From assembly GCA_018713435.1 (NCBI GenBank), contig DVOS01000059.1:1-45352 (forward strand): a DNA stretch of 45,352 nt. Reading direction: 5' to 3'. Made by a program: the position numbers and the translations under genes. Position 1 is the first letter of the stretch. Every line of letters starts with the position of its first letter. Source of the stretch: Candidatus Merdiplasma excrementigallinarum. Lineage in GTDB: Bacteria; Bacillota; Clostridia; Lachnospirales; Lachnospiraceae. The notes beneath the pieces were generated by a model. That model was not told where the DNA came from. It saw only the letters and a program-made list of their open reading frames with translations, and searched no databases. Positions 44,302-45,352 of the stretch are shown here, in pieces.

Positions 44302-45189
44302 ATGAAGGTATTAAATTATGGTTCCCTGAATGTGGATAATGTGTATTCCGTTCACCACATTGTGCGGGGAGGAGAGACGATTTTATCCTCCAAGGTGGAG
44401 CAGTTCTGCGGAGGAAAAGGGCTGAACCAGTCCATTGCCCTGGCTAAGGCGGGAGTTCCCGTATGCCATGCCGGCCTGGTGGGAGAAGACGGCGGAATGC
44501 TTTTGGACGCCTGCCGGGAAAGCGGGGTGGACATCACCCATGTAAAGACCCTTCCGGTGAAGGGGGGACACACCATCATCCAGGTGGATGAGAAGGGACA
44601 GAACTGCATCATCCTCTACGGCGGAACAAACCAGATGCAGACGAAGGAATATATCGATCAGGTGCTGGAGGATTTCGGCGAGGGGGATTACCTGATCCTG
44701 CAGAACGAGGTAAATCTTCTGGACTATATCATTGACCGGGCTTATGACAGAGGCATGAAGATCGTGCTGAATCCCTCGCCCTTTGATGAAAAGCTGGATG
44801 CCTGCGATCTCACCAAGATTTACCTGTTTATGCTGAACGAGATTGAGGGAGAGCAGTTTACCGGCAGTTCCGACAAGGACGAGATACTGGATCGGCTGGC
44901 CGCCAAATTCCCCAACGCCAGATTTGTGCTGACACTGGGCAGCGACGGGGCGGTTTATTACGACGGGAAGGAAAAGGTGTTCCAGGATATTTTCAAGGTA
45001 AAGGCAGTGGATACCACGGCAGCGGGAGATACCTTTACCGGTTTCTTCATGGCCTCCATCATCGGGGGAGCTTCCGTAAAAGAAGCGCTGCGCACAGCGG
45101 CCAAGGCGTCTTCCATAGCGGTGTCCCGTCCCGGCGCCACCCCCTCTATCCCTACCATGGATGAGGTGCGGGAATCACTGAAGGACTGA
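44302..45189 (+). CDS. PfkB-family carbohydrate kinase, ribokinase-like
   Basis: 295 aa. PfkB signature 1 at about 36-50 (EQFCGGKGLNQSIALAKAG) and signature 2 with the catalytic Asp at VDTTAAGDTFTGFF (about 235-248). Ribokinase-like start: MKVLNYGSLNVDNVYSVHHI. It probably phosphorylates a pentose or nucleoside sugar. No transporter or RbsD is adjacent, so the substrate could be ribose from nucleoside breakdown. AAAGGAGATACAAT precedes the ATG. It could be pseudouridine kinase-like instead. Confidence 0.88.
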   Translation: MKVLNYGSLNVDNVYSVHHIVRGGETILSSKVEQFCGGKGLNQSIALAKAGVPVCHAGLVGEDGGMLLDACRESGVDITHVKTLPVKGGHTIIQVDEKGQNCIILYGGTNQMQTKEYIDQVLEDFGEGDYLILQNEVNLLDYIIDRAYDRGMKIVLNPSPFDEKLDACDLTKIYLFMLNEIEGEQFTGSSDKDEILDRLAAKFPNARFVLTLGSDGAVYYDGKEKVFQDIFKVKAVDTTAAGDTFTGFFMASIIGGASVKEALRTAAKASSIAVSRPGATPSIPTMDEVRESLKD

Positions 45190-45203
45190 GAAAAAAATAA
45201 AAA

Positions 45204-45352
45204 GATCCTGGGGGATCGGAGAAGGTAGTGTCAAGTAATCTATGAAAAATTGAGCTAAAAAAATTAGCCCCAAAAGAACCTTGAAAATTGCAGATATTGG
45301 TATCAAAAAACTCTCCGAGAGCTCAGGGCGCTGCCCTGAGAACCCGCAAAGG
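45204..45352. other. Right-edge intergenic segment with hairpins
   Basis: After the kinase gene come a small GATCC/GGATC hairpin (45204-45217), then GAAGGTAGTGTCAAGTAATC (45220-45239), AT-rich sequence, and a perfect hairpin CTCAGGGC/GCCCTGAG (45322-45340). The GTGTCAA...TCTATGAAAA string has the look of an insertion-sequence end of the IS256 kind, but no transposase is in view and no target duplication can be checked. Confidence 0.3.

Overview
The window looks like chromosome from a spore-forming, Gram-positive gut anaerobe of the Clostridia, most likely Lachnospiraceae. Reasons: moderately GC-rich coding sequence with strong GGAGG ribosome binding sites, the DUF951-rpsF-ssb-rpsR order, a class B sortase, a GerA-type germinant receptor, a selenium-linked yqeB/yqeC/ygeX/ygeY/ygeW cluster and RbsA-type sugar ABC systems. 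This is inferred from gene content only. I see no rRNA, tRNA, CRISPR array or complete insertion sequence.

Layout. 1-320 has an ArsR-like operator and a leftward promoter at the edge, then a palindromic intergenic repeat whose relative lies at 41735-41854. 321-5557 holds an ECF sigma factor with a membrane-anchored beta-propeller protein, then an AraC regulator divergent from an MFS transporter. 5647-10245 is housekeeping: asnS, class B sortase, Sir2, DUF951, rpsF-ssb-rpsR. 10415-11980 is a visibly AT-richer insert with an XRE/ImmA-IrrE-type regulator-protease and a PIN-domain protein, a likely toxin-antitoxin-like or stress module. 12008-15794 is mixed: MBL hydrolase, glutaredoxin-like protein, a small Rpn-tail-like protein, nitroreductase, and a GGDEF cyclase with a membrane-anchored partner.

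16241-26967 is one coherent sugar catabolic locus: binding protein, DUF2291 lipoprotein, RbsA-type ATPase, permease, RbsD-type mutarotase, FucI-fold isomerase, split transketolase, FGGY kinase and LacI regulator. Isomerase + kinase + dedicated two-subunit transketolase resembles the transketolase route for D-apiose (apiose to apulose to apulose-4-phosphate, then transketolase). The substrate is an inference.

27063-29031 holds a CooC-type ATPase, a small zinc-ribbon protein and the frameshifted remnant of a second ATPase, divergent from a TetR regulator. 29172-35221 has ispE, a GntR regulator, a germinant receptor operon in which the permease subunit is fused to a shortened GerC-like lipoprotein domain, and L-lactate dehydrogenase. 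35282-42268 is the selenium/purine region: YitT protein, yqeC and yqeB leftward; ygeX, ygeY, ygeW and a RidA protein rightward. The set fits the 2,3-diaminopropionate end of anaerobic purine/urate breakdown plus cofactor maturation for a selenium-dependent hydroxylase encoded elsewhere. 42320-42445 is a compact promoter-to-terminator unit that looks like a small RNA. An M42 peptidase, a DUF402 protein and a ribokinase-family kinase close the window.
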